DNA from: Scolanthus callimorphus
Taxonomy: Eukaryota; Cnidaria; Anthozoa; Actiniaria; Edwardsiidae
Assembly: GCA_033964015.1 (NCBI GenBank)
Contig: CM066923.1
Coordinates: 24,626,168 to 24,690,167, forward strand
DNA: 64,000 nt
Direction of reading: 5' to 3'
This document shows positions 24,401 through 38,320 of the stretch, in pieces. The stretch's first letter is position 1; each line of letters begins with the position of its first letter. The notes beneath the pieces were generated by a model. That model was not told the origin of the DNA and searched no databases. It worked only from the letters and a program-made list of their open reading frames with translations. The translations under genes were made by a program, and so were the position numbers.

Positions 24401-27400
24401 GCGTTCCTCGCTAAACTATCTGTTGGCTTGGACCCGTATCAACTCGTACCAGATAATAGCCATACTTGTATAGTGTAAGCGTTCCTCGCTAAACTATCTA
24501 GTTTGCTTTCCGTATCAACTCGCACTAGATAATAGCCACACTTGTATAGTCTAAGCGTTCCTCGCTAAACTATCTAGTTTGCTTTCCGTATCAACTCGTA
24601 CCAGATAATGACCACCCAGGTATAGTCTGAGTGTTCTTCGCTAATATATCTAATTTGCTTCCCGTATCAACTCTAACCTAAGGATCAGGCCCTCCCTCGT
24701 TTCTCTTGAAAAGTAAAATAAAATTCCGTCTGATTCTCAGGCGATATAAACTCGCACCAGATAATGACCACCCTTACATAGTCTAAGTTTGCTTTTACCT
24801 AGTTTGCTTCCTGTATTACCTCCCACTAGATAATAGCCACACTTGTATAGTCTGAGTGTTCACCGATTAACATCATTACAGAATACTTATCTCGCGGATA
24901 TTCTGCAGATGAAACACGCCCCCGCCTGCTATTTATTTCATGTGCTCACGAACAATAGAGACCTTTGTATATCCACTTTGTGGTTTGTCAAATGCATTAA
25001 CAGTACATTTTCAAGGCCTGAAAAAGGCATATATGAACTTTTACGATAATCATATTAGAGCAGATTTCGTGTGACTGTCGTAAGTTTTTGGTAATTACTT
25101 TGTAATCACTCCTATAGGTTTTGTTAAGAATTGGTGTAATAACTTTTCGTTGGTTTCACTACAGTCATACAAAATATGCTTTGGGAGATATAACACAGTT
25201 CTACCAGGATACAACGCGCGCATACTAGCCACTTGAGTTGCGAAATGTAACACAACTACCGACATGCTGCGCGCGCATTCGTTATACGTGGAATCGTCCC
25301 ATTCTCGAACCCAGAGCTCCCCGGCTCGTCACCTCGCGGGGGAGGCTCTAGTGACAGCCACTGACGCACGCACGATATTTGATAGAGAACCGCTGATAGA
25401 AATAGCTTTCTGCGCATGTCTCAACGTTCACATTCAGCTAATCAGCGAAGGACCGCAACAGGATGTCCCCAGAGCCTCCCCCCGCGAGCAGACGAGCCAG
25501 GGCCCGGGAAGCACTGGGTACGAGAATGGAATCGTCCATTAAATGGTGTAAAACAAGCATACATTTTCTATTAATAGCGCTGCGCACAGATGACGTCATA
25601 CTAATTAAAAACTCAGACAAGGAAATATACGTTCTCCCATTTTCTTAGTTTTCGCCCCAAAGAACGAATTAAATGAATTGGTATACTGGTAGTTCCACTC
25701 TTTGTAGCAAGCTCGTATGTACTCCTACCCTGGCTCGTACTTCGCGCGCGATCCTTTTGAATGGCAATTCAGAGGGATCGTTTGTCGAGTCTCGTGATCT
25801 ATTTTTCTAATCTGTGCGCAGCGCTATTGTATCGAACTGATTAACAACTTACAACAAGCGGCGTTTTCGTCTTTGCTGCTGATTTCTTGGGTTTCGGTTC
25901 TTCAATCTTACTCTGTGGGGGACCCTCTGTAGATTTTGGTTTACTTGCGCCGGCAAACAAATCATTTGTATCGTCCAGCGGTTTGGTGTTTTTGCTCGGC
26001 GCGGTAGTTGTGCGTTTCTCTACTTGAATAGGCGTTTCTGTTATCTCTCGTGCGTCGCTGTCTGTCGATTTTGCCGTTGTTGTTGTTGTAGACGATAATC
26101 CCCCGAATAAGTCATCGTCTTCCAACGGTGAAGTACTTTTCTTTTCCGCAGATTTCGGTTTGGTCGTCAAACTGCTAAAAATATCATCATCTTTTGGCGC
26201 CGTCGTAATCTTTTCAGCGAACTTTGATGTTTGCTCCACATTATCTTTAGTATCTCCACCGAATAAATCTAAATCTGCATCAAGTTTATTTTCAGTTTTA
26301 TTCTTTGGCGTGTCTTTTTTTGCTTGGGTCTTAGCAATAGAGGAGCTAAATATTTCATCTTCATCTAATAATGCAGTATTTTTGGATTTAACCTCAGTTT
26401 TTGAGTCCGTTTCAGTTTGTTTTGTAGGAGTAGATTGTGTAGTTTTAGCGGGCGGGGAGCCGAAGAGATCCGTGTCATCTTCGAATAATCCTGCCGGTTT
26501 TGAAGATCTAGACACCGGAGGTCCATTAGGCAGAGGCGTGCTAACAATGTCTTTAGGTTTCGAGCTCGTGAATCCGAAAAACTCATCGCTCATATCCGAC
26601 TCATGGGTACCCTTACGAGAAAGGTCCGGGAGGTCTGGTAACGAGTCGACCTGGACCTTAACAGTGAAGCTGTCGTCCATGGATGTGACCGGTGGAGGGG
26701 AGGCTGGAGTGAGCGACGAACCAAAAAGCGACTCATCGGTGGCGCTTGCTACTGCGGCTGCGCGACGCGCATGACGAGTTGGGGGACGCCGCTTGACCTG
26801 AATACGAGCCCGCTCCTGCCGAGAAACAAGAAATTTTGGTTCGCAATCAGGTTTGTTGAACCTTTCCTTTTTCAAAGAATGCCGCTTCATTATACTTTAT
26901 AATCAAGAAAGTTCTATTGTTTTGTATTGGAACGGCGCGACTCTGGCACGGCGTTTGCCGTAGCCCTAAGATACTTATTAATACAAACACAAGAAGCCAT
27001 AACTATGTATAGGCAATCAAAAGGGGCCGAGTACAATTTGGGATTAATTTCACGAGTGTTTTCAATTTTTTTCCACAGGAACAATGGAGAAGAACAATTG
27101 ACTTAGATATCACGCGGCAGCCATCTTGGAAAAATCTTTTGTTCTACCACGCAGATCCTCGTCATGATAACGAGTTTCTATGGGAAAAAAGATTTTATCC
27201 AAGATGGTGCCGCGTCAATGGAGTTTTGCCTAGTTCTTGCATGATAACTTAGAAATAGAACACATTTAGTCTTTTCTGTGAGGTATATCGATAAGAAAAG
27301 CGTCTCATATGTACCTTTGCAACATTTTCCAAGGTCTTTTCCTTAACGGGCTCATCAAATGAAGCAACACTCGCCTCAGGCTCTCTCCTGGGTGGAGCGG

Positions 27401-30400
27401 CACCTGGTCGCAACATGGCCGGGTTGAAGGCTAAGGAATTCTAAAATAAAACGAACATACAATAAAAATACAGATATAAATAAAACAAAACTAAATAAAA
27501 ACGGATTTTGTTTTCATTGTATTGACTGGTATGGCTGGAACTGTGTATTTTGTCATCCAATTTTTTCTTACAGCTAAAACTGTTGCATCGCGACCCACGT
27601 TTTCACAAAACAACTTGATTTTTGACTTTGCTGTTCCGCCAATCAAACTATCTGAGCCAATGAAACTCTTGTCCTTTTTCGCCTAGTGCAGTCAACTGGC
27701 TTCCCTCTGAACTGAAACCAGGCAACACGTCGTGACGGAAAGACAGGCGACTGCAGTAAGCGAAATAGGCCAAGAAACCGATTGGCTCATAAGATTTGAC
27801 CGGGAACAGCAAAGCCAAAGTCATGATGCAACTCTTTTAGCTGTAACAGACGGCGTGTTTCATCTTGTTGCCACCCAATTCACATCACCCGACTATTCAT
27901 TTAGGAGGGTACCGTTCCTCATTTTGTTTATACGCGATCGTGTGTGAGAAAATGAACAATCGTATCTCCAATAATAAATCACATGAATTCAATTGGGTGG
28001 CAACCGTTAGCCGATTTTGTCTGGACAGCATAGAGATCTATTATATATACTAACTGCTACAATTTTCATTCAAGTATTCAAACCTGGAGTTTTGCAATAC
28101 TGGATTCTGGCTTAGCTGATGAGGAAACTGGGCTTTCCTTCGCCGGGCTGGGTTTCTCTGTGATAGGACTGGGTTTCTGTGTGACAGGACTGGGTTTCTC
28201 AGTGGCTGGACTGGGTTTCTCTGTGATAGGACTGGGTTTCTCAGTGGCTGGACTGGGCTTGGCAGCGGCGATTGGAGGCCTGGGCTGAGAAGGCTTGGGC
28301 ACTGGTAGCGGTACCGAGGCAGGCTGTAGGCAAGGAATTACACGTGAGCTTTATACCACAAGAAATGGGGAATTTTATTCATGAAACAATTATGTACAAT
28401 TATGAGGATGGCCTGCGGAGCTCACTTTGAAGTGGGGGCTTACGCAAGAATGAATGTATCCCCAAAATGGGGAGGAATGGGGAGGTGACTAAAAGAAAAC
28501 GTATGAACATTTGTCAAAATGTGTGTGTGTGTGGGGGGGGGGGGGGGGGGGGGGGAGAGGCTTCGCAGGCAGGAAGTAGCCTGAGTGGCCGCCATCTTGG
28601 ATTTATGTGACAATACCTGTGAGCAGGCTAAGGCTCGTAGCGAAATAACAAGCACATGATAGTTCAGCTGCAAATAGGCTATTGCGTCGTGAAGCATGGC
28701 CTTCACTAAATCTGGCAGTCAGTCAATGCTGATCTGAAATGAGCACGTCCTTCAAGCCATACCTTTGGTGTTGGTTTGGAGGAAAACAGGCCATCTTCCT
28801 CATCCGGGTCACCCAATAGCCCGCCCAGAGGATCTACATGTCGATAGACAATATCAATAATCAACATGAAGTTACAGAAAATAGTCATACACTCCCCACA
28901 GAGTGCATTTGGTCTTTGAACTCCCCTCTACTCCGGATCACTTTCACTTGAAATATATTTTAACTCCTGTCTGTACTATATCAAACACGAGACAGAGTGT
29001 TTCATCAGGATTTCCAAACACTGAGGTGGTTAATATATCAAACACGAGACAGCGTGTTTCATCAGGATTTACAAACAGCGAGAAGTTGGTTAATATATCA
29101 AACACGAGACAGCGTGTTTCATCAGGATTTAAAAACAGCGAGAAGTTGGTTAATATATCAAACACGAGACAGCGTGTTTCATCAGGATTTCCAAACACCG
29201 AGAAGGTGGTTAATATATCAAACACGAGACATCGTGTTTCATCAGGATTTACAAACAGCGAGAAGTTGGTTAATATATCAAACACTAGACAGCGTGTTTC
29301 ATCAGGATTTCCAAACACTGAGAAGGTGGTTAATATATCAAACACGAGACAGCGTGTTTCATCAGGATTTACAAACAGCGAGAAGTTGGTTAATATATCA
29401 AACACGAGACAGCGTGTTTCATCAGGATTTCCAAACACTGAGAAGGTGGTTAATATATCAAACACGAGACAGCGTGTTTCATCAGGATTTACAAACAGCG
29501 AGAAGTTGGTTAATATATCAAACACGAGACAGCGTGTTTCATCATGATTTCCTAACACCGAGAAGGTGGTTAATATATCAAACACGAGACAGCGTGTTTC
29601 ATCAGGATTTACAAACACTGAGAAGTTGGTTAATATATCAAACACGAGACAGCGTGTTTCATCAGGATTTCCAAACACCGAGAAGGTGGTTAATATATCA
29701 AACACGAGACAGCGTGTTTCATCAGGATTTCCTAACACCGAGAAGGTGGTTAATATATCAAACACGAGACAGCGTGTTTCATCAGGATTTCCAAACACTG
29801 AGGAGGTGGTTAATATATCAAACACTAGACAGCGTGTTTCATCAGGATTTCCAAACACCGAGAAGGTGGTTAATATATCAAACACGAGACAGCGTGTTTC
29901 ATCAGGATTTCCAAACACCGAGAAGGTGGTTAATATATCAAACACGAGACAGCGTGTTTCATCATGATTTCCTAACACCGAGAAGGTGGTTAATATATCA
30001 AACACGAGACAGCGTGTTTCATCAGGATTTCCAAACACTGAGAAGGTGGTTAATATATCAAACACGAGACAGCGTGTTTCATCAGGATTTACAAACAGCG
30101 AGAAGGTGGTTAATATATCAAACACGAGACAGCGTGTTTCATCAGGATTTCCAAACACTGAGAAGTGGGTTAATATATCAAACACGAGACAGCGTGTTTC
30201 ATCATGATTTCCTAACACCGAGAAGGTGGTTAATATATCAAACACGAGACAGCATGTTTCATCAGGATTTCCAAACACTGAGGAGGTGGTTAATATATCA
30301 AACACGAGACAGCGTGTTTCATCAGGATTTACAAACAGCGAGAAGTTGGTTAATATATCAAACACGAGACAGCGTGTTTCATCAGGATTTCCAAACACTG

Positions 30401-33400
30401 AGGAGGTGGTTAATATATCAAACACGAGACAGCGTGTTTCATCAGGATTTACAAACAGCGAGAAGTTGGTTAATATATCAAACACGAGACAGCGTGTTTC
30501 ATCAGGATTTCCAAACACTGAGGAGGTGGTTAATATATCAAACACGAGACAGCGTGTTTCATCAGGATTTACAAACAGCGAGAAGTTGGTTAATATATCA
30601 AACACGAGACAGCGTGTTTCATCAGGATTTCCAAACACTGAGAAGGTGGTTAATATATCAAACACGAGACAGCGTGTTTCATCAGGATTTCCAAACACTG
30701 AGAAGGTGGTGAATATATCAAACACGAGACAGCGTGTTTCATCAGGATTTCCAAACACTGAGGAGGTGGTTAATATATCAAACACGAGACAGCGTGTTTC
30801 ATCAGGATTTACAAACAGCGAGAAGTTGGTTAATATATCAAACACGAGACAGCGTGTTTCATCAGGATTTCCAAACACTGAGAAGGTGGTTAATATATCA
30901 AACACGAGACAGCGTGTTTCATCAGGATTTCCTAACACCGAGAAGGTGGTTAATATATCAAACACGAGACAGCGTGTTTCATCAGGATTTCCAAACACTG
31001 AGGAGGTGGTTAATATATCAAACACGAGACAGCGTGTTTCATCAGGATTTACAAACAGCGAGAAGTTGGTTAATATATCAAACACGAGACAGCGTGTTTC
31101 ATCAGGATTTCCAAACACTGAGAAGTTGGTTAATATATCAAACACGAGACAGCGTGTTTCATCATGATTTCCTAACACCGAGAAGGTGGTTAATATATCA
31201 AACACGAGACAGCGTGTTTCATCAGGATTTCCAAACACTGAGGAGGTGGTTAATATATCAAACACGAGACAGCGTGTTTCATCAGGATTTACAAACAGCG
31301 AGAAGTTGGTTAATATATCAAACACGAGACAGCGTGTTTCATCAGGATTTCCAAACACTGAGGAGGTGGTTAATATATCAAACACGAGACAGCGTGTTTC
31401 ATCAGGATTTACAAACACTGAGAAGGTGGTTAATATATCAAACACGAGACAGCGTGTTTCATCAGGATTTACAAACAGCGAGAAGTTGGTTAATATATCA
31501 AACACGAGACAGCGTGTTTCATCAGGATTTCCAAACACTGAGAAGGTGGTTAATATATCAAACACGAGACAGCGTGTTTCATCAGGATTTCCAAACACTG
31601 AGGAGGTGGTTAATATATCAAACACGAGACAGCGTGTTTCATCATGATTTCCTAACACCGAGAAGGTGGTTAATATATCAAACACGAGACAGCGTGTTTC
31701 ATCAGGATTTACAAACAGCGAGAAGTTGGTTAATATATCAAACACGAGACAGCGTGTTTCATCAGGATTTCCAAACACTGAGAAGGTGGTTAATATATCA
31801 AACACGAGACAGCGTGTTTCATCAGGATTTCCAAACACTGAGGAGGTGGTTAATATATCAAACACGAGACAGCGTGTTTCATCAGGATTTACAAACAGCG
31901 AGAAGTTGGTTAATATATCAAACACGAGACAGCGTGTTTCATCAGGATTTCCAAACACTGAGGAGGTGGTTAATATATCAAACACGAGACAGCGTGTTTC
32001 ATCAGGATTTACAAACAGCGAGAAGTTGGTTAATATATCAAACACGAGACAGCGTGTTTCATCAGGATTTCCAAACACTGAGAAGGTGGTTAATATATCA
32101 AACACGAGACAGCGTGTTTCATCAGGATTTCCAAACACTGAGGAGGTGGTTAATATATCAAACACGAGACAGCGTGTTTCATCAGGATTTACAAACAGCG
32201 AGAAGTTGGTTAATATATCAAACACGAGACAGCGTGTTTCATCAGGATTTCCAAACACTGAGAAGGTGGTTAATATATCAAACACGAGACAGCGTGTTTC
32301 ATCAGGATTTACAAACAGCGAGAAGTTGGTTAATATATCAAACACGAGACAGCGTGTTTCATCAGGATTTCCAAACACTGAGGAGGTGGTTAATATATCA
32401 AACACGAGACAGCGTGTTTCATCAGGATTTACAAACAGCGAGAAGTTGGTTAATATATCAAACACGAGACAGCGTGTTTCATCAGGATTTCCAAACACTG
32501 AGAAGGTGGTTAATATATCAAACACGAGACAGCGTGTTTCATCAGGATTTCCAAACACTGAGGAGGTGGTTAATATATCAAACACGAGACAGCGTGTTTC
32601 ATCAGGATTTCCAAACACTGAGAAGGTGGTTAATAAATCAAACACGAGACAGCGTGTCTCATCAGGATTTCCAAACACTGAGGAGGTGGTTAATATATCA
32701 AACACGAGACAGCGTGTTTCATCAGGATTTCCAAACACTGAGGAGGTGGTTAATATATCAAACACGAGACAGCGTGTTTCATCAGGATTTACAAACAGCG
32801 AGAAGTTGGTTAATATATCAAACACGAGACAGCGTGTTTCATCAGGATTTCCAAACACTGAGAAGGTGGTTAATATATCAAACACGAGACAGCGTGTTTC
32901 ATCAGGATTTACAAACAGCGAGAAGTTGGTTAATATATCAAACACGAGACAGCGTGTTTCATCAGGATTTCCAAACACTGAGGAGGTGGTTAATATATCA
33001 AACACGAGACAGCGTGTTTCATCAGGATTTACAAACAGCGAGAAGTTGGTTAATATATCAAACACGAGACAGCGTGTTTCATCAGGATTTCCAAACACTG
33101 AGGAGGTGGTTAATATATCAAACACGAGACAGCGTGTTTCATCAGGATTTACAAACAGCGAGAAGTTGGTTAATATATCAAACACGAGACAGCGTGTTTC
33201 ATCAGGATTTCCAAACAGCGAGAAGTTGGTCGCAAAAACGGGATAAAGCCGAGATTGTTTAACAGACTTCGAGGTGTTTGTAAATCCTGATGATACACGC
33301 TCTCTAGTGTTTGATATATTACTTAATTTACGTCAAGAAAAAAATGAGTTTCGAACGACTCACTTTAATGGCGAGTCAAAATATTTCGGGCTCGCCGTCA

Positions 33401-36400
33401 ACAAATATTTAACACACCTTTGATCTTGGGTGTTGCCTTCTTCTCAGCAGGAACAACTGGAGCAGCCTTGGGTGATCCCCCACCACCAAACAAGTCTACC
33501 CCACCAAACATCGACACAGCACCAGCCGGCTTCTTAGGCTTTGGTTTCTCAGGTTCTACTGAGACAAGGGGTGGGGGCTCCTGCTTGGGCGTGACCGAGA
33601 AGAGGTCCTCACCCTCGTCACTGAAGAGGCTCGGGGCTGCCTTGGCTTTGGATACAGCAGGAGGGGGGACTGCTACAGACTTGACTGGGCTATCAGAGAG
33701 AGGCGGCGGCTGCGGTTTACTGAAGAAGTCATCCTCGTCATCATCCCCGTCGCTAAACAGGCTGGGTCCAGGCTTGGCCTTGGGAGGGGCCTTGATGGGA
33801 GCAGGAGGTGTTGGCTTGGGTTTGGATGGAGGCTCTGCCGGTGATTGGGTAGGACTCACTGAAAGTGGAGGAGGCTGGGGCTTACCAAAGAAGTTGTCGC
33901 CTTCATCGTCAGAGTCGAACGTTTTCTTGTGCGGCTTTCGCTCGGATGGTTTTACTGTAAGACAGGAATTATGAAAGCGTCAATAGCAGAATGACATAGT
34001 CACCGAATACGACGTACACATTTATGGTCACCAATGATAAAAATAATAATAGTAGTGCAAAATGCTTTTAACGGGATATGATGAACATTTTACGTCGTTT
34101 CGATGTAGGATTGCAAATACATTTGCGGATACGAGGAAATTTTGCATTTGAAATCTTCGAGTAACTATTTCAAACGCAACAAATTTGCAATGCAATACAC
34201 AAGGTGGAAAAACGCGCCATAAAAAAGTCCTACTTTGCATAGCACATCTCAGAATCTAAGAATTACACGTTTGGTACCATTCAAACCCTTCTCAGCATCG
34301 CCCCTGACCTCTGCCATGAGAATAGACAATAACAACCAAAGGTTGAGATTTATGTCAAACGCCGTGGAGAACAAGTGTTTTGCTGACGTTTCGAGCGTTA
34401 GCCCTTCGTTCGTTGGAGCATGTGTCAGACGCCTTAGAGGGTCTGATGTGAGTCATTCAAGTCCTTCTATTCACAGGTGATTTCTGCAGAAACCCATTCT
34501 TGGGGAAAAACTGAATTTCCCATGACATAAGAATGGGAAGTGTTCGGAATTCACATGGATAAACATGTGAATTCCGAACACTTCACATTATTGTGTCATG
34601 GGATTACTCCATTCTACCTTGCCCGGGTTGTTCCACCACTTTAGCTGGCTCGTCCTCTGCTTCCTCCGAAAATGAGGGCTTCTTGCCGGCAAACAGGTCC
34701 ACACCACCAAACAGTGAAACACCACCAGCCGGCTTCCAGGGCTTCTTGGTCTCTCCCTCTGGTTCTTTCTTGCTCTCTTCTGGGAGCGCCTTTTCTACCT
34801 ACAGGGTTAGAAATTGACACGGTCAGAGACGCCAAATGACAACAAAATGGCCACTTAGACGCAATTTGACAAACAAACATTTTATACCACAACGCGCAAG
34901 TTTCACGAATTCTGATTGGCTCTCAGCCATGGGTACATAAAAGTATATACCACGGAACGCGTCATCACCAGCGCGCGCGCTAAAAAGAACCAACGAAAAC
35001 ACCGTTTGGCCGAGCGCGCACGCTGTTTTTGTATTTATGTTTGCGATTTTGTTGTGGTATAGAACAAATTTCCTCTGATTTTCCGTGGTATGTCCTCCTA
35101 TATACACCATGGAATGACGTATTAAAGTGGTCAAAATGTACTCCGGACCCACGAGGCGCACACAACATTTTGACCACTTTATTACGTCATACTTTATACT
35201 TTATACTTTTTATTGTATATACTTTATTACGTTATTATCACTTGAAAATGCAACAAAGCTTGGTGTGCTAGGGAGTATGGGTATAGATTTATTTGAATTT
35301 CTGTAAATATTAGAAACAAACATGCTTAGAAATGTGCTGAATTGAATGATTTTACCGATGATTGCGAAAACTGTTTAAATTCAGATCAAACAGTAGCAGT
35401 TTAGATGCCCCCATCATCCTTTGCGCTTCAAGCTTATAGGCTTTTTGGGTGACAACGTTTCCCGGAAACGGTATATAAGGAGACATACCACGGAAAATCA
35501 GAGGAAATTTGTTAAGTGTGTTGGTCATTGAACAAGAAATCACTCGTGAAAGCGCGCGCTGTTTTCGAAGCAGAAACATTGACGGCATTCAAACCAGTCA
35601 AGTACGTCCACGATCCAGGGACGAGGTTGTGACATTTGTGTGCAGAGGCCACTTCAAAACACAGAGCAAGATAGAAGTGGCCTCTGGTAGCAGGGAAAGC
35701 TCAAGTGAGAAGCAGCAATAACAATTTTATCGCCAAAATTGAATTATCGACGCCACACATGCTGACAAATCCGACCCTTACCTTTGCTGTGGGTTCCATC
35801 TGTTTCTCACCACCAAACAAGTCCTCCTCTTCGTCACTAAACAGGCTCGGTTTTTTAGCAGGTTTGGTGTTAGGTTTACTAGGTGGAGCCATGTCGGTAG
35901 TCGTCTTCTTTGGCGCTGGCTGTGAGTCGAATTTCTGGTTTATCAAACACTACATCAGTCAATCTAAACACTACAACTCGCAGTGCTGTTAGAATATTTC
36001 TAACCAGGCGGTTAATATTCAAACATAGTAGCCGGCCCTGTTTGGCTAATTTCAGTGGCTCAATTTTGATTTTGTCTGGGAAGACTGGGATCCGATGAAA
36101 AGTAGCCGGCGGTAAAACGTAAAATAGCGTTAACTAGCCGGCGGAGCTCCGGCGATCGCCGACTTGTTCTGACAGCACTGAACTCGGCCAGAGCAAATGT
36201 CGTGAGAGGGGCCTTTTATGATCCGAAACTTTAAAAGTATCAAGTCGCCAGGTAACTCCATCATGAAAAAAGTGGTCACCAAGTTGAAAAACGTGGTCGC
36301 CAGAGTATTTGGCCGAGACTGTTCAATCAAATGCACGAAGTCTCCATGTTCTTTTCGTCAACACTATTATACAAACGATGGAAAACAACAGAATATGAAT

Positions 36401-37034
36401 ACTGGTAAACCTTGGGGGGTGATGTTGCAGCGAAGATGTCATCTCCTCCGCCACCAAACATCCCGTCATCCTCCTCGTCAGAGAACAGAGATGGCATTGT
36501 ACTTTTCGCCTTGGGCTGGGAACAAAATGTACAAAGTGACCCTATATCTTCCCTTTCTAGTGACACCGCCTCGGTAAAAAATACCGACTCGGAAAAAAGT
36601 ATCCATTTCCATCGGCTGGTTTAGGGAATGGAGTGCAATAATTTCGATTGAATTCGGTAGATGAAGAAGAAAAAAATTAATATTGTGTGTAGATGGTTAA
36701 TTCGAGATTTCTACACGTAATTCGTCAACTAAATAAGTATTGGCTGATCAGGGCTCTTTACTGTTCCAACTACTGTACTCCGTACGTTCTTCTTACCCCC
36801 CCCCCCCCCCCCCCCCCCCCCCGTAAACACATAATACGAATTATAGTATGGTTGATTAACCAAGATTAACTTGCGAGATCTACGACGAGTTAGTTGGCTA
36901 AATCGGACGATATTCTGCAAAATCGAGCAGCATAATGGTTTTATTATTCAGCACAAGGACAGCACAAAACCCCAAGCAAAACATTACTTTTACGAATTTT
37001 TTGGTCATTGCATCGATGTGCTGAATAATAATTA

Positions 37035-37066
<32 letters not shown>

Positions 37067-38268
37067 TTGGATATCCACTATTTCATGAACCAATCAGAGC
37101 GCGCGAAAATGACTATTTACTGATTTGGTATATAGTGGTTTCAATAAAGTTTGTCACCCAAAAGACTAAACCTGCAAGCTGTCGGCGCCAAGCCTTGTGA
37201 GTCATTTGTTGTCCCACGTGCTAATCAAAATTCAATTCGATTTACGCGCGCGTGTTGGGAACAGCGCGATTTAAATTTATAGTGCACTTCAAATCTCAAA
37301 TTGGAGGGCGCAAGAACTTTATTCTTAAACGTGAGCGACAGTACTGCGTACAGCATTAAGCTGTCCATTTTACTTTTCACGCTTTTCGTTTGTCAAGGAG
37401 GAAATCAAATACTGACGGGGTATTTTGTGAGATGATTGCATGAGACCCGAACTACTGAAACTCCTCTGGAATATTCTGTAGAATTAATATCCAAAGAAAG
37501 AAATACACCTTCGATTCAGCTAGGCTAAAGCTTTCTAGGCGCCTAAAATAATTGAGCATTGGATTGGAACGAAGTACAATTATTATAATTGTAAGTGTCT
37601 TTATTTCATTTCTTTGAGAAGCGAACTCTTTGAGCAAAATAAACACAGAATGCTAATTGTATCCAAACAATTTTGAGGGAAATTAGATTTTGGGTTGTGA
37701 CCGTGAAATGTCAAATTTTGCTGAGCTTTGGCTGAAATTTTTATCAGACATTCGCTCTTAAGAAAGCACATTTTTAGATGCCAGTGCAATTCTCTCATTC
37801 GAATTCGGAAACAGGATTTTAGATGCCAGTGCAATTCTCTCACTCGAAGTCTAAGGTCGACTTCGCTTATCGCGCGCGGCATTTTTGACTCATGGAGAAT
37901 ATTTGTTATTCAAAAAGCACGAATGACCCACAATGCTTGGCGCCGACAGCTTGAAGGCTTTAGTCTTTGGGGTGACAAACTTTATTGAAACCACTATATA
38001 CTAAACTCTATTCTTATTCAGCACATCGATGCAATAGTAAATGCCAAATCAGTGAATAGTCATTTTCGCGCGCTGTGATTGGTTCCTGAAATAGTAGATA
38101 TCCAATACTATTTACTATTTTGAGAAAACTCTCAAAATGGCGGCTCGTTTTGCGCGCGATACTGTGTTTGAATCTTTTAATCCACCGTATTTTCTACTGA
38201 TTTAGTATATACTAAAACAACTATCCCCCTGGTCGGTGCCTAGCGGTGGATATATACCTCGACACTTT

Positions 38269-38320
<52 letters not shown>

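Noticed and set aside
26160..26774. 204-codon plus-strand open frame opposite window exon 28
   Set aside because: It is antisense to a strongly supported WASHC2 exon and has low-complexity composition mirrored from it.
28978..33229. CRISPR array
   Set aside because: Repeat tract is continuous 60-bp tandem without unique spacers, in an intron of an animal gene.
33420..33974. 184-codon plus-strand open frame opposite window exon 24
   Set aside because: Antisense shadow of a proline/acidic coding exon; the glycine/serine-rich product is what such complement yields.
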